A stretch of 64,000 nt of DNA from Condylostoma magnum. Taxonomy: Eukaryota; Ciliophora; Heterotrichea; Heterotrichida; Condylostomatidae. Where the stretch lies: assembly GCA_920105805.1 (NCBI GenBank), contig CAKKTI010000037.1, positions 25,216-89,215 of the forward strand, in the 5' to 3' direction. The notes beneath the pieces were generated by a model. That model was given only the letters and a program-made list of their open reading frames with translations. It ran no database searches and was not told the DNA's origin. Shown piece after piece: positions 47,816-58,386 of this stretch; positions within the stretch are counted from its first letter, which is position 1, and each line of letters begins with the position of its first letter. The position numbers and the translations under genes are program-made.

Positions 47816-48301
47816 ATGGAATCGATTGGAGATATAATGCTGTATATCACTCCTCCGGGCTGGGAAGCTGGAAATTACTCCTTTTTATGGATTTACCTTG
47901 TAGTAGCCATTGGGATTTATTATGGATACGCGCAGCTTTAAAGTTCAGCATAGAGAATTCCAGAAAAATCTCATAGATAGAATATTTAAGAAATAAGAGC
48001 AAGATAACAGGAGTAACTGGAAAGGGATATACAGAAGTATAGTGCTGAGGAAGAAAATAAAAGCTGTGAATTGTAAGAAAACATTTAAACTCCTAAAAAG
48101 ACTATTTTTGACTTAAAGGATGATAATGCTAGGTATGCGGGGTAATATAGAACTAGTAATAGGGATAAATATAGTAATGTAAGAAGTGGGCGTAGAGGCT
48201 GACGTTAGTGAGGCTAAATAAGAAACTAGTTGGCAAGTGATTCTGATGTTTTAAAGCAAGGGAATATCAGAAGAGCTAACTTATTAAAATTGATTTTTTA
48301 A
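47816..48301 (+). CDS. Single-TM protein with charged cytoplasmic tail
   Basis: 161 residues from ATG 47816 to TAA 48299. After an N-terminal ITPPGWEAGNY comes one membrane span (FLWIYLVVAIGIYYGYA, about 25-42), then a coiled-coil-prone basic/acidic tail (EIRARQQEQLERDIQKY) and a Gly/Arg-rich, Ser-rich end (VRSGRRGWRQWGQIRN, two TGA read as Trp). This topology is like that of selenoprotein S/VIMP-type ER proteins, but sequence identity is not established. The function is unknown. Confidence 0.65.
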
Positions 48302-48348
48302 TTTACCTTATTGTAAAATTACTTAAATCCTAACTCTTTATTATTTAT

Positions 48349-48897
48349 ATGGAACCAGCTCTAATATACTATAATAGAAAAGAATACTTAGAAACTCATA
48401 CAGGAAACAAGGTGAGTAGAAAAGCATTGGCAAAGGGAAGCTAGCATATTAGACTAAGTGGAAACTGTATTATATTTCCAAATGTACTGATCAGGGGAGA
48501 TTTAGCCTAGGTAAAAATAGGAAAATATACAATTATCAAGGAAAACGTAGTAATTCACCCTACATTCAAGCGAGCAAAGGGGTAACTGAAATACATGCCA
48601 CAAGCAATAGGAGATAATGTCTTTATAGGAGAAGGAAGCATAATATGTGCTTCTAAGATTGAAAACAATGTCTATATAGGAAAAAATTGTGTTATATCTC
48701 ATCGCTGTACGCTAAAAAGCAATTCAAAGCTAGCTGATAATACAATTGTTTCTCCAGATTCTGAAATTGCTCCTTTTACCTACTACGAGGGAAGCCCAGC
48801 CCAATACATATGTGATATGCCTGAAAGTACTCCATTTGTGTAAACAGAAATGACACAAGGATTCTACTCAAGATTTTTAGCAGCTCCTAATACTTAG
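48349..48897 (+). CDS. DCTN5: Dynactin subunit 5 (p25)
   Basis: 182 residues, the family's usual length. Motifs match DCTN5: YYNRKEYLETHTGNKVSR, GSQHIRLSGNC, IRGDLAQVKIGKYT, IHPTFKRAKGQL, IGDNVFIGEGSIICASKI, VYIGKNCVISHRCTLKSN, DNTIVSPDSEIAPFTYYEG and MTQGFYSRFL. The hexapeptide left-handed β-helix is clear. DCTN5 caps the pointed end of the dynactin filament and helps cargo adaptors. An in-frame TAA inside TPFVQTEMTQ is read as Gln, since homology to DCTN5 continues past it. Confidence 0.95.
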
Positions 48898-48956
48898 CTT
48901 ATTACTTATATTTTACAAGGTTTTAATTAACAAAAAACTGTTGTATGTAATAATAA

Positions 48957-49565
48957 ATGTCTGAGGAGAATCTGGAAGAACCTCTAATATAAGCCGAATA
49001 GGAGTACTCAATGATGTAAAACTAAAGTAATTCGAATCAAACAGAGAACAGATCAGTTCTTAGTCAGGCACTTTAAGACTAAAATCCGTACTAAGATCGC
49101 AACATCCAATTGATTCGCCCTCAAAGCAAGATGGTTTCTGTACATTATTGGTCCTAGTATAGAAAGGGAAATCACTATACTTACAATGTCGAAGTAAATA
49201 CCCATAGAGTACTGGACTTAATAGAAAAATCAAAGGAATATTTCATAGAAAATGACATTATAACAGAGCTGAGTAATGAGTATATACTAAGATTTGCTAA
49301 TAAAAAGGGAAAACCAAAATCAGATAATCCAGTAGTGGATATAGGAAGACCTGTAATTGACACAGGCTATGCAATGTTTGCCTTATGTGACAAGAAAGCA
49401 GATATGCAGTATAAAAAGAAAATTTAAGAGATTAGCTTCAGCAACGATACTTCAATTGTAAGTGAATCTCCTTTACAAGTTACAGATCACAGTTAAAGCC
49501 ATGCAAAGGAAAAGAAATCATGCGTTAAAAGGTTTTTATGCTGTTGTTTGAATTGAAGTTTTTAA
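48957..49565 (+). CDS. Protein of unknown function with Cys-cluster C-terminus
   Basis: 202 residues from ATG 48957 to TAA 49563. A Gln/Ser-rich leader is followed by a compact α/β segment (SVHYWSQYRKGNHYTYNVEV, HRVLDLIEKSKEYFIEN, YILRFANKKGKPKSDNP, IDTGYAMFALCDKK) of about 95 residues that looks like a ubiquitin-like β-grasp fold, though this is inference. It ends CVKRFLCCCLNWSF; the Cys cluster next to basic and aromatic residues suggests palmitoylation and membrane binding. No family was recognised. Confidence 0.65.
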
Positions 49566-49611
49566 TTAGTAAATAAAATTGGCTTAATTCTATTGGGGCA
49601 AGTGTCCTATA

Positions 49612-52600
49612 ATGTAATTCCACTAACAAAGATTGCAGCCGGTAAAAAGAAAGCCTAGTTAAAGCTTAGATATAACACCTCAAAAATGTACGGGTCTTTC
49701 CACTATTCACGTCTCTCATCCTTAAGTGTTCAATTTCACTCATTTCAACAGATTACAAACTGATGCTTTTGATGATTTATATAAAAGTGATGAGAATTTA
49801 GTGATATGTGCTCCAACAGCCGCAGGAAAAACTGTTTTAATGGAACTCGGAATACTTAGAAACTTATAGAATCCTTAAAATAAGGCATTATATTTAGCAC
49901 CTGTAAAGGCTTTGTGCTAAGAACGGAAGAATGATTGAAGGGAAAGATTTGGAGAAATTGGTGTAAAAGTGGCTGAAGTGACTGGGGACTCAGGTGAAGC
50001 GGAAATCTAAGAGGCTAAAAGTGCGTAATTAATACTAGCAACTCCGGAGAAATGAGAAAGCATATCTAGGAGAAATTTTATACAGGTGAATTTGATAATG
50101 ATAGATGAAGTACATCTTTTGAAGCAGCAAGGAAGAGGTGCAGTACTAGAGGCTCTTATTACCCGATTGAAAATGTACAGGATTAAGAGAATGTGTCCTG
50201 ATTTCAGAATAATTGCCATTTCTGCAACTATACCAAATGCTAAAGATATAGGAACCTGGATCGAAGGTAGGACTCTTATATTTGATAGCACATATAGACC
50301 AGTTCCCCTGGTCACCAAAGTGCTGGGATATATGCCCTCTAAAAATCAGTTCACATTTGAAAACTCCTTAAATTACAAGCTTCCTGATATAATCAAGAAT
50401 TATTCTGATAACAAAGCTTCTATAGTCTTCTGCTAAACCTAAAAGGGTGCAATTACCGCAGCATAGTTCCTAGCAACTAAAAACGTGTATCCTTTGTCCT
50501 AATTTTAAGTAACAAAGCTAGCTCAGGCCTCATAATAAATTTAAGATAAAAAGCTGAAGGATTTGATTGTATCAGGTATTGCATTTCATCACGGAGGGCT
50601 TTAAAATGAGGATAGACAGCTAGTAGAAAATCTGTATTTGCAAGGAACTCTAATGTGTCTTAGCTCAACCAGTACATTAGCCGTAGGGATTAATCTTCCC
50701 GCGCATCTAGTCGTTATAAAGTCTACGCAGTGTTACAGAGGAACTGTTGAGGGATATGGGGAGTATACTTCATTAGAAATCTTATAAATGGTCGGCAGGG
50801 CTGGCAGACCTAGATTCGATGACTGCGGAGTTGCTGTAATTATGACTGAGAAGTAAAAAATTGGGTACTATTAATCACTTGTTGAAGCTTAGGAAAGAAT
50901 TGAGTCGCAATTGAAGGATTATTTTACGGAGTATTTAAATGCTGAGTTTTATATAGGATCTATTACTAATTGGGAAGAAGTACTGATTTGGGCAAAGTAG
51001 ACGTTTTTTTATGTTGTTTTAAAGGATAAGGAAGCTAATTGTGAGGAGGTTATTGAGTAAATTGCAGCTGCTTCTATTAAAAAGTTATAGGAACTTGAGT
51101 TGGTTAATGTATAGAAAAACCAGTTTGTTTCTACTAGGATGGGAAGGATTCTAAGCAAAAATGGGCTATCTGTATTGACTATTGAGTTAATTTAAGAGTA
51201 TGTTAAGCCAAATATAGATATACAAGGATTGCTAAGGATTATTAGTATGGCAAATGAAATGAAAAATTATATTTCTAAAATGGATCAAAGGAAAGAGTTA
51301 AATAAGTTGAACAAAATGCAAGAAATTCCTTATAAATTACCAAAAGGAGCTATTAATACTTACGACAAAAAGGTGTTTTTACTTATATAGACAATTATAT
51401 CAGGAATTAAATGCGAAAATTGAGAGCTTTAGTAGCAATAAATGTAAATATAGATGATAGGGTTGTAAATTGCTAAATTGATCAAGGAATATTGCTAGAT
51501 CAAACTATTTGGAATGTCATTCAAGAACTGTTTACTTCTAATCAAACATATTTCAAGGAAAACCTGAAATACACCAGGACAACTACTAAAATAACTAAAA
51601 GGAATTGGTAATAAAACACTGCTTAAATTAAATCAAGCCAATATTATGACATTTGAAGACATATAAAAGTGTGAAGCTTAAAAAATAGACTAAATTTGCG
51701 GTAAATCTTCAAATTTTGGTTAAAAGATAAAAGCAAGGATTGACTAATTACCGAATTATCTGATTTAAGTTTAGAATGGGAAGTGTATTTGTAAGTCATT
51801 TAATTAAAATATTGAATAGCATAGATTGAACTTCTTTGAAGTGTCAGGCTCAGGAGAACTAATGCAATTCCATTCATTTTTATCAGTTGGAGAGGATTTT
51901 TAATTCGATGTAAAGGCTAAGCATATCTCTGAAATATGGCTGATGTCTGACTATTTTGTTAGTCTTGATTGGAAAAATGGGAATGTAAGTAGACAATTAC
52001 AAATAGATGAAATTATTTAACGAAAAAGCGAAATTCCTTAATAAAAGAGCTTAAAGATCATAAAAGGAGGTAAAATTACTATATAAACACCTTTATAAAT
52101 AAACCTAAAGAGGTAATTAATTGTATAGAGTACTGAAGGATTTAGTAATTTATAAGGGAGTATTGAGGCTTAAGATATACCTATAAATAATCAACAATAG
52201 CATGAATTCATGGATAAAATTTACAAGAGGAATAAACCTATTTAAAAGAACATACAGAGGAATACATTACCATAAATAAAAGCACAATAAGAATTTCAAA
52301 TACCTAAAATCAAAGATTTAATCAGTCCGTAAAAGGAAAAACCAATTTTTATCCCAGATTTAAAGGATCTAGCCAACTAATAGCCCTAAATAAACTACTT
52401 TTAAACCTTATAAGACAATTTGCAACAATATCGATTTAATCCAAAACAGAATACTAAGCATTTCATACAGAAATCTCCAAAACGATAATCAAACTAGTTT
52501 AAATCAAGTGACTTTTTCAGTCTAATAAATAATCTACAAACCAAACCAACTGAAAGTAATTTTTAATTCAACACTTCAGCATTTGTAGCAGATTTTCAGG

Positions 52601-52725
52601 AACCCATGAAAGAAAACGTTTTTCCTACCTTTGACAATATAATCCCATAAAGTCTCCAATTAAGCAATTCACATAATAACCAAGACCACCGAAGTATGTT
52701 AGATAAAGTTTTTGATAGTTTATAA
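49612..52725 (+). CDS. HFM1: HFM1/MER3 meiotic DNA helicase
   Basis: 1037 residues in one frame from ATG 49612 to TAA 52723. Ski2-like helicase motifs: Q-like FNRLQTDAFDDLY, Walker A CAPTAAGKTVLMELGI (about 66-80), APVKALCQER, ATPEKWESISRR, MIDEVHLL, ISATIPNAKDIG, IVFCQTQKG, FHHGGL, STSTLAVGINLPAHLVVIKST and QMVGRAGRPRFD. A winged-helix and Sec63-type region follows, with a helix-hairpin-helix-like KGIGNKTLLKLN. The C-terminal 350 residues are Gln-rich and unstructured. HFM1/MER3 promotes meiotic crossovers by D-loop handling. TGA supplies the conserved Trp of motif TPEKW. It ends 4 nt before the next start. Confidence 0.94.
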
Positions 52726-52729
52726 AAAA

Positions 52730-53209
52730 ATGCGTAGAAGAGTCAGCTCCTACTCAACTATTAATTAAAAGATTTAAAACATTTATACCAGAAAATACTC
52801 TCCAGAGAAATAACGAGTTTAATCAGCCCGCATAGAGTACAGAAAATCAGTTCTATAAAAAGGAAGATATAACCCTAAATCACCTCATTTATCAGTAGAT
52901 TGGCTTAGAAGTACTCCTTTTAAAGACAAGCTAAGATTTGATTAAGTTACTCATCAAGACCTGTATAATACTGAACCGTTGAGAGTTAAGTTGTATGCAA
53001 ATCCTATATGGAGAGCTGTATCACCTGAAAAGTGAGTTGACCAATGCGAATTTAAAACATAAACTAGACTAAGGACATCTGTATGAAGGACTGCTCCAGT
53101 TTATATATCTGAGCCGTATAAACCAAAGACAAATCCTACAATAAGGAAGAGAAATAAAAGGCTTGAAGTATCAAAGAATCCTTTCTTGATTACAAGAATA
53201 TCAAAATAA
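52730..53209 (+). CDS. Basic protein of unknown function
   Basis: 159 residues from ATG 52730 to TAA 53207. The frame was distinguished from the alternatives by composition: YNPKSPHLSVDWLRSTPFKD, TEPLRVKLYANPIWRAVSPEKW, RLRTSVWRTAPVYISEPYKP. The protein is Arg/Lys/Ser/Pro-rich with several Trp and no membrane segment. No family was recognised. The start is 4 nt after the helicase stop; the next gene starts 29 nt downstream. A microtubule-associated role would fit its neighbours but is a guess. Confidence 0.65.
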
Positions 53210-53238
53210 TATAATCTTATAACTCAGTAATTTATAAA

Positions 53239-55203
53239 ATGTCTAGAAAAGTTCACTACAACCCGATTACACACTAAGAAGACACAATTTCACTAGAGAC
53301 TACTAAATCATATGGCCAGGACAACTTTTTAGTGAATCCAGTCAGTGAATGGGAATCCAGAAAGAAGAAAATCCGAGATGATTACAGAAGTTATATGTAA
53401 AAAGACCTATAGGAAATGAATAAGAAAAAAGTAAGAACTTAGTAAATGCCTAGTAAAGGTGACTACTAAAACAATCAGCACAGTAAAACACCTCAGATTT
53501 AGACCTAATAGCCTAAGCAATATTAAAGTATCTTTAATTAACCTTAATCGCGATAAATTGTAAATGCTGGAATGGAATCATTTTAACCTTAACCCTTTCC
53601 TTAAACCTTTGCATAAGGACAATCTTTTGTATAAGGACAGCCCTTTGCATAAGGACAACCTTTTGTATAAGGGTAACCTTTTGTATAGTACTATCCTTAT
53701 CCACCCTAAGAAAACTTCTAAAATCCAGTTCCTATGTAATTTTAACCGTATCCAATGTACTATCCTGCAGTGTAATAGTAAAACACAGGCTTTCCTTAAT
53801 AATAAACTATTTAATAGGAGAAAAAAGAAGAAGAAATATAGTTTCCTGAGCCGAAAGCAAATAGAAAGAGGAGACCTTCTTCACCTCCTCAAGGGGACTT
53901 TTTTATACCAAGTGAAGAGTTATTGAAAAATTAGAGAAATAGTTAAAGTAAGTAGATGTACGACTATATTAGAGATTAAATTGACTAAAAAGAAAGGGAA
54001 TAATAGGAACTAAGGAGAAAAAAGTAGCTGGAAGATAAGATGGAGGAGGATAAAATATATAAAGAATTAGAAGAATTACAGTATTAGTATAAAAGAGAGG
54101 CTGGATTACTACCCGAATAGCCGTCATAGTAGGAAGTATAAGAAAAGCCAACAAAATAATCTAGAAAAAGCTCATTTCCTAGTAAATCTGGTTAAAAAAG
54201 TGAAATGTTTAGTTAATATTTTCCAGAGAAACTGCATCCTAGATAGCCGATGTACGAACAAGATCATATGCAATTAAGAGGATTAATAACTAAATTAAAA
54301 CAACAGTCAAATGATCTTCATAACTACAAACAAACTGCGGCATAGGAACTCGATAGATTAAAGGCTGAACTAAGACTAAGAAATACTGATAAAAATATTA
54401 ATCAATATCAGTCTACATTGAACTATAACCCTTAAATGCCAGCTTAACCATCAATGCAGTAGTACTCGTACTTTTCCCCTTATGAAATACCATCATAATC
54501 CTTTTTACAGCCTACTATAAAGAAAAAGGGTGCTATTAAAACCAATAATTCCTCATTTATAAACATCGGATAATCTGTAGTTTCTAAGCCAAGATCTTAC
54601 AATACTCATGCAAATAAATACGGCTCAAAATTTGAATAAGTCTTTTATTCACGATAACCCTTTAAAAAGTAAGAAACTGGAGTACTTATAAACAAGTTTT
54701 AAAATGACTTTGATCAGTGGGATGATAGGAACTCAGACTCTACATTAGCCAGAGACGAAAACATAGTTTTAGATTTAAGTACTCATAATGAGGAACAGTT
54801 TGACTTTGGAATTAAAAAGGATGCTAAAAGCTCCTAAAAATCTTATTAAAATTTGGATAATAGCTATAAAAGCTAAAATCAGTCAAACATATAAAAGAAT
54901 GATTAAAGTTAGTCTCATAATATGCCAGAAAGCTTCTTATCAGATGAATACATAAATCAATCAATACAGCAATAAACTTAAATAAAGCAAGAGGACTAAG
55001 ATTTGGCTGATCAAAAACCCAAAAAAGTAAAGGATATAAAATTCGAGTAACACGATGAGGAACCTGAAGTTCCTTCAACTAATAGAAATATAGCCCCATA
55101 AGAAGATAATATACAGGAAATCTCCTTTAAGAACAACTTTTCTCAAGACGATGATGAAGAAGACTTTATACCAGGCTTCCAAGCTTTGCAATCCCTTGAA
55201 TGA
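53239..55203 (+). CDS. Gln-rich coiled-coil protein, CSPP1-like
   Basis: 654 residues from ATG 53239 to TGA 55201, one frame. Region 1: SEWESRKKKIRDDYRSYM with QKDLQEMNKKK, like the Y-R/K-x-Y-L/M-containing segments of centrosome/spindle-pole protein CSPP1. Region 2: a Phe-Ala/Val-Gln-Gly-Gln-Pro hexapeptide repeat (about 124-150), then Pro/Gln/Tyr-rich sequence. Region 3: coiled coils (DQKEREQQELRRKKQ-like REQQELRRKKQLEDKMEED; LITKLKQQSNDLHNYK). The C-terminal 150 residues are acidic and end in a Asp/Glu run before FIPGFQALQSLE. The CSPP1 link is a pattern judgement, not proven. Confidence 0.7.
53608..53688 (+). repeat. 18-nt tandem repeat encoding FxQGQP
   Basis: About 4.5 copies of an 18-nt unit (consensus TTTGYATAAGGACARCCT) inside the CSPP1-like gene, each coding Phe-Ala/Val-Gln-Gly-Gln-Pro/Ser with TAA as the first Gln. 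Units start at 53608, 53626, 53644, 53662 and 53680. In another frame it creates a false repetitive open frame. Confidence 0.85.
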
Positions 55204-55218
55204 TAGAATAATATTAAA

Positions 55219-55813
55219 ATGGAAACCCATTTGTGCACGAATTGGTAAACTTTACTCTAGCTAAAGGAAAATTTCCTCTGATGCAATATTCCTACATGAG
55301 ATTCATTGCACAAAATACATCTTTACATGTGAATGCGGCGATCTAGTTAGTAAATTACAACAAAACCGACACAGAGACATACGGCACCGTCTCACTTTCT
55401 GTAATGTTTGCTAATAAGAGCTGCCAGCTTACCTAATGGGATCACATACGTGTTTGGAATACACAAAAAAGTGTTCGTATTGCGACGCAGTTTTCCCATT
55501 GTATAAAATCTAAAAACATTTAAAACACTGTAAGAATAGAACCGAAATGTGTCCAAGGTGCAATTCTTTTATAACATTCGAGGAGTTTTAAAATCACTTA
55601 GACAGTGTAGACTGTATGCCTGTTTTGCAGTCGGCTGTTAAGTCAAAAAGTGAAAAGTGTATAAGAAGGCGTCGGTCTTAGAGAACACGGCCTGTTAAAA
55701 TTGAGTGCTTTAAAGGAGTGGACAGCCAGGATAAAAGTTAAGTATAAAAGGATAGGGATTTAGCAGAGGATGTTTACTACCAATTATTAGAGGAAACTTG
55801 CTTTCTAGGATAG
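55219..55813 (+). CDS. TRAF/XAF1-type zinc-finger protein
   Basis: Exons 55219-55244 and 55261-55813, about 192 residues, ending TAG 55811 (or TAA 55823). Splicing a 16-nt intron gives HLCTNCQRKISSDAIFLHEIHC, the CxxC...HxxxC start typical of XAF1/TRAFD1. More Cys/His fingers follow: TCECGDLVSK, CNVCQQELPAYLMGSHTC, KKCSYCDAVFPLYKIQKHLKHC and MCPRCNSFITFEEFQNHLDSVDC. The remainder is basic then acidic. Such proteins act as signalling adaptors. It converges on the second histidine kinase gene. Confidence 0.88.
55245..55260 (+). other. 16-nt spliceosomal intron
   Basis: GTAAACTTTACTCTAG, starting GT and ending TAG, splits a Cys codon (TG/C). Removing it restores the invariant second Cys of the LCTNC motif and the frame of all later zinc fingers. 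Unspliced, the frame shifts and Trp appears instead. This is among the shortest spliceosomal introns and fits heterotrich ciliates. Confidence 0.85.
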
Positions 55814-55831
55814 ATAATTTTATAAATTGTA

Positions 55832-57922
55832 CTAATCTAACTTGCTTGACCTACTGTAATTGCTTGTTAATTTTTAAAGTAAATCTGATATTTACTATAC
55901 TGCTGCTGGTTTTACTAGAAAATCATCCATTCCAGCTTCTAGACATTTATTGATTACTTCATAATATGAATGACCTGAGTAGCCTATAATATGAGGAATG
56001 TAACTTAGGCTCAGGTTGTTTCTTATATATCTAGCAGTTTAGAATCCATCCATAATCGGCATTTCACAATCAAGGATGATAATTCTGTACTCATTTTCAC
56101 TATTTTAAAGGATTTCTATGGCCTCTAGCCCGTTATAAGCTTTGTTTCATTTGTAGCCCTCTCGTTCTATAATTCTAATCAAAATTTCGACGTTAAAGGG
56201 TGAGTCATCAATTACCAGTACATTATATTCAAATTACTCTTAATATTCATCTGGAATCGTTAAATCAAGAAATAATTCTTCGGAGATTTCTTATTCCTTA
56301 TCCTTTACCAGAAATGTGAATTTAGAGCCTTTTTCTCACTCACTTTCAATTATTATCGGTTTATCTCCTATCTTTTAAGCTATTATATTAGAAATGTATA
56401 ATCCTAGGCCTATCCCATAAGGATTAAGCCTTTTAGTTTCTTAATTTTAGACAATGTTAAATTCCTTGCATAATATTTACTATTCTTCCTATTTGATGCC
56501 TATTCCTGTATCAATCACACTTATTTAAAGCAAATCCTTATCCATTAGATATGCTTAAACTGTAATACTTCCACATTATGTGAATTTTATGGCATTTTTA
56601 AGCAAATTAATCAAAATTTACTGAATTCTATTGGGATCATTATAAAAGGTATGATTACAATCAATATTTGTTTCTAAGTTCAACTCTAATTACTTCTCTT
56701 GAGCATCAAAGCTAATAACATCTAAGCATTCCTTTATAGCTAATACAGGTTAAAATTGTTGTATATTTAATCAGAATTCTCCAGCTTCATTTTGAGAGTA
56801 TTATAGAATATCACTTAGAAGATGCTGAAGCATCTTTGAGCTTATTTGAATTATTCGTTTTAGGGAGTCATCATTTATTAAGTTTTCAGATAGTTAAATG
56901 GAGTTGACAATTGAATTAATTGGAGCTCTAAGATCGTGGGATACTGACCAGATTAAATTTTGTTTAAATTTTAACTATTCTTTTGCCTTTTGGTACTTAT
57001 AAAGAAAAGTTATATTCTTTTGTATAAGAATAATGCAGTTTTAATCCTTTCATATATCATATTGAAGGCTTCATTAGGATATCATTTTCCCTTGATTAAC
57101 TATTCCTAGATCAATTAATTTGTTTATTTAAGCTCCTTGATGAAATAATTAATCTACCTTATCTTATATGGAGATTTATTGGTTTTTTAACAGTATAGTT
57201 TTTAGAATTTTGTTTGAGTAGCTGTTTTCATATATTTAGTATTCCTGTTGCATATGATTGTTGACATATAGAACTTTTCCATATAGATTTTGAATTAGTA
57301 ATCCATCTGGGGATATGTTAATAATATCATTCAGCTATTTCTTTGTTCTTTTGATTTTATATACGTCCTTTATTCTTTCAAGCAAAGCTGTTCGCTATTG
57401 ATGAGAATAAACCATACAAATAATACAACATAAGCAAAAGATCAGAATTGGCCTATTCAGATTATCTTGTATGCTTGGTGTCTTATAGATTTTTAAAAAA
57501 TACCAATAAGTAAAATGTTTTAATAGCTGCAAAAATATTGTGAATTTACTTTGAAAATAAGGTATTTCTACTGTCAGCATCAATATCAGTGCAAGAATCA
57601 TATAGCCTTAATCGTGATCTGGGTTAACATAATTCCCGAGATATGCGAGCAAACATTAGATTATTTCAATGAATAAAATACTGATTTATTAGATTCTGTT
57701 TTGATAGTTTGTAATTCCATATTTCCAGATAAAGCATCCTAAAGCTGGAAAAAGTGAAATATGCATCAGCCTTTATTCCTACTCATCATCCTAGTTATAG
57801 TAAATAGTGTAAAAATCTCTTATTAGGATAAAAATAATGAAGCCATACGTAGCAAACTAATTCACTCCAATACTTATAGACTCTTAATTCTTTTTCATTC
57901 AATGATATGCAAAGCTTTCCAT
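55832..57922 (-). CDS. Second membrane hybrid histidine kinase, paralogue of the one at 44.4 kb
   Basis: 696 residues from ATG (CAT 57920-57922) to TAG 55832-55834. Membrane segments fill residues 18-185 (FIIFILIRDFYTIYY, SILFIEIIQCLLAYLG, MILALILMLTVEIPYF, RPILIFCLCCIICMV). A PAS-like part has NISPDGLLIQNLYGKVLYVN. H-box SVSHDLRAPINSIVN has His329. The ATPase has NDPNRIQQILINLLKNAI, VIDTGIGI and GIGLGLYISN. The receiver has YNVLVIDDSPFN, IILDCEMPIMDG (Asp phosphoacceptor) and LVKPAA. Layout and length match the 691-aa kinase at 44439-46514. It probably arose by duplication. Confidence 0.94.
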
Positions 57923-58386
57923 TTAATTATTATTAGATAAATGATGCTTAATAGATAATATTCAAATAAGACATCAAAGTGTAGGGATTCAGTATAAACT
58001 TACTGATTTAAGGTAGATAAGTTGATTAACTGCGGAAATAATTATGGAATCTTCTTTAATTGGCATAGCAATAATTCTTAAAATATTTAAAAAATGTCTT
58101 TTTAGTTGATTTCCATGCTAATATTATGAAATATAAGCTGAATAAGTGATTAGCTGGCTCGCAAAATTACTTATTCTTATAAGGAATTCAATTTAGAGTC
58201 CTTTACATATTAAAGTTATTTCTAATATCTAATTTAATTAACTAAGTTGTATAACTTATCTGTTTGTAATATACTTAGTATATGTGCTATAAATAACAAG
58301 CAATTAATTACACTTTAAATAATAATTTTCTAATAGTACAATTAAATATATCACACATAAACCAAATACACTCTAAAAATCTTGCT
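57923..58386. other. AT-rich divergent spacer
   Basis: 464 nt between the start of the second hybrid histidine kinase (minus) and the MORN gene (plus), so it holds both promoters. No gene, RNA or repeat was recognised. Confidence 0.5.

Noticed and set aside
53608-53688. CRISPR-like short repeats
   Set aside because: Units are directly adjacent 18-nt codon-phased repeats with no spacers, inside a coding region of a eukaryote.
53564-53926. Forward open frame with a repeated KDxxL(Y/H) peptide
   Set aside because: It is the shadow of the 18-nt FxQGQP repeat of the CSPP1-like gene, whose frame continues for 654 codons.
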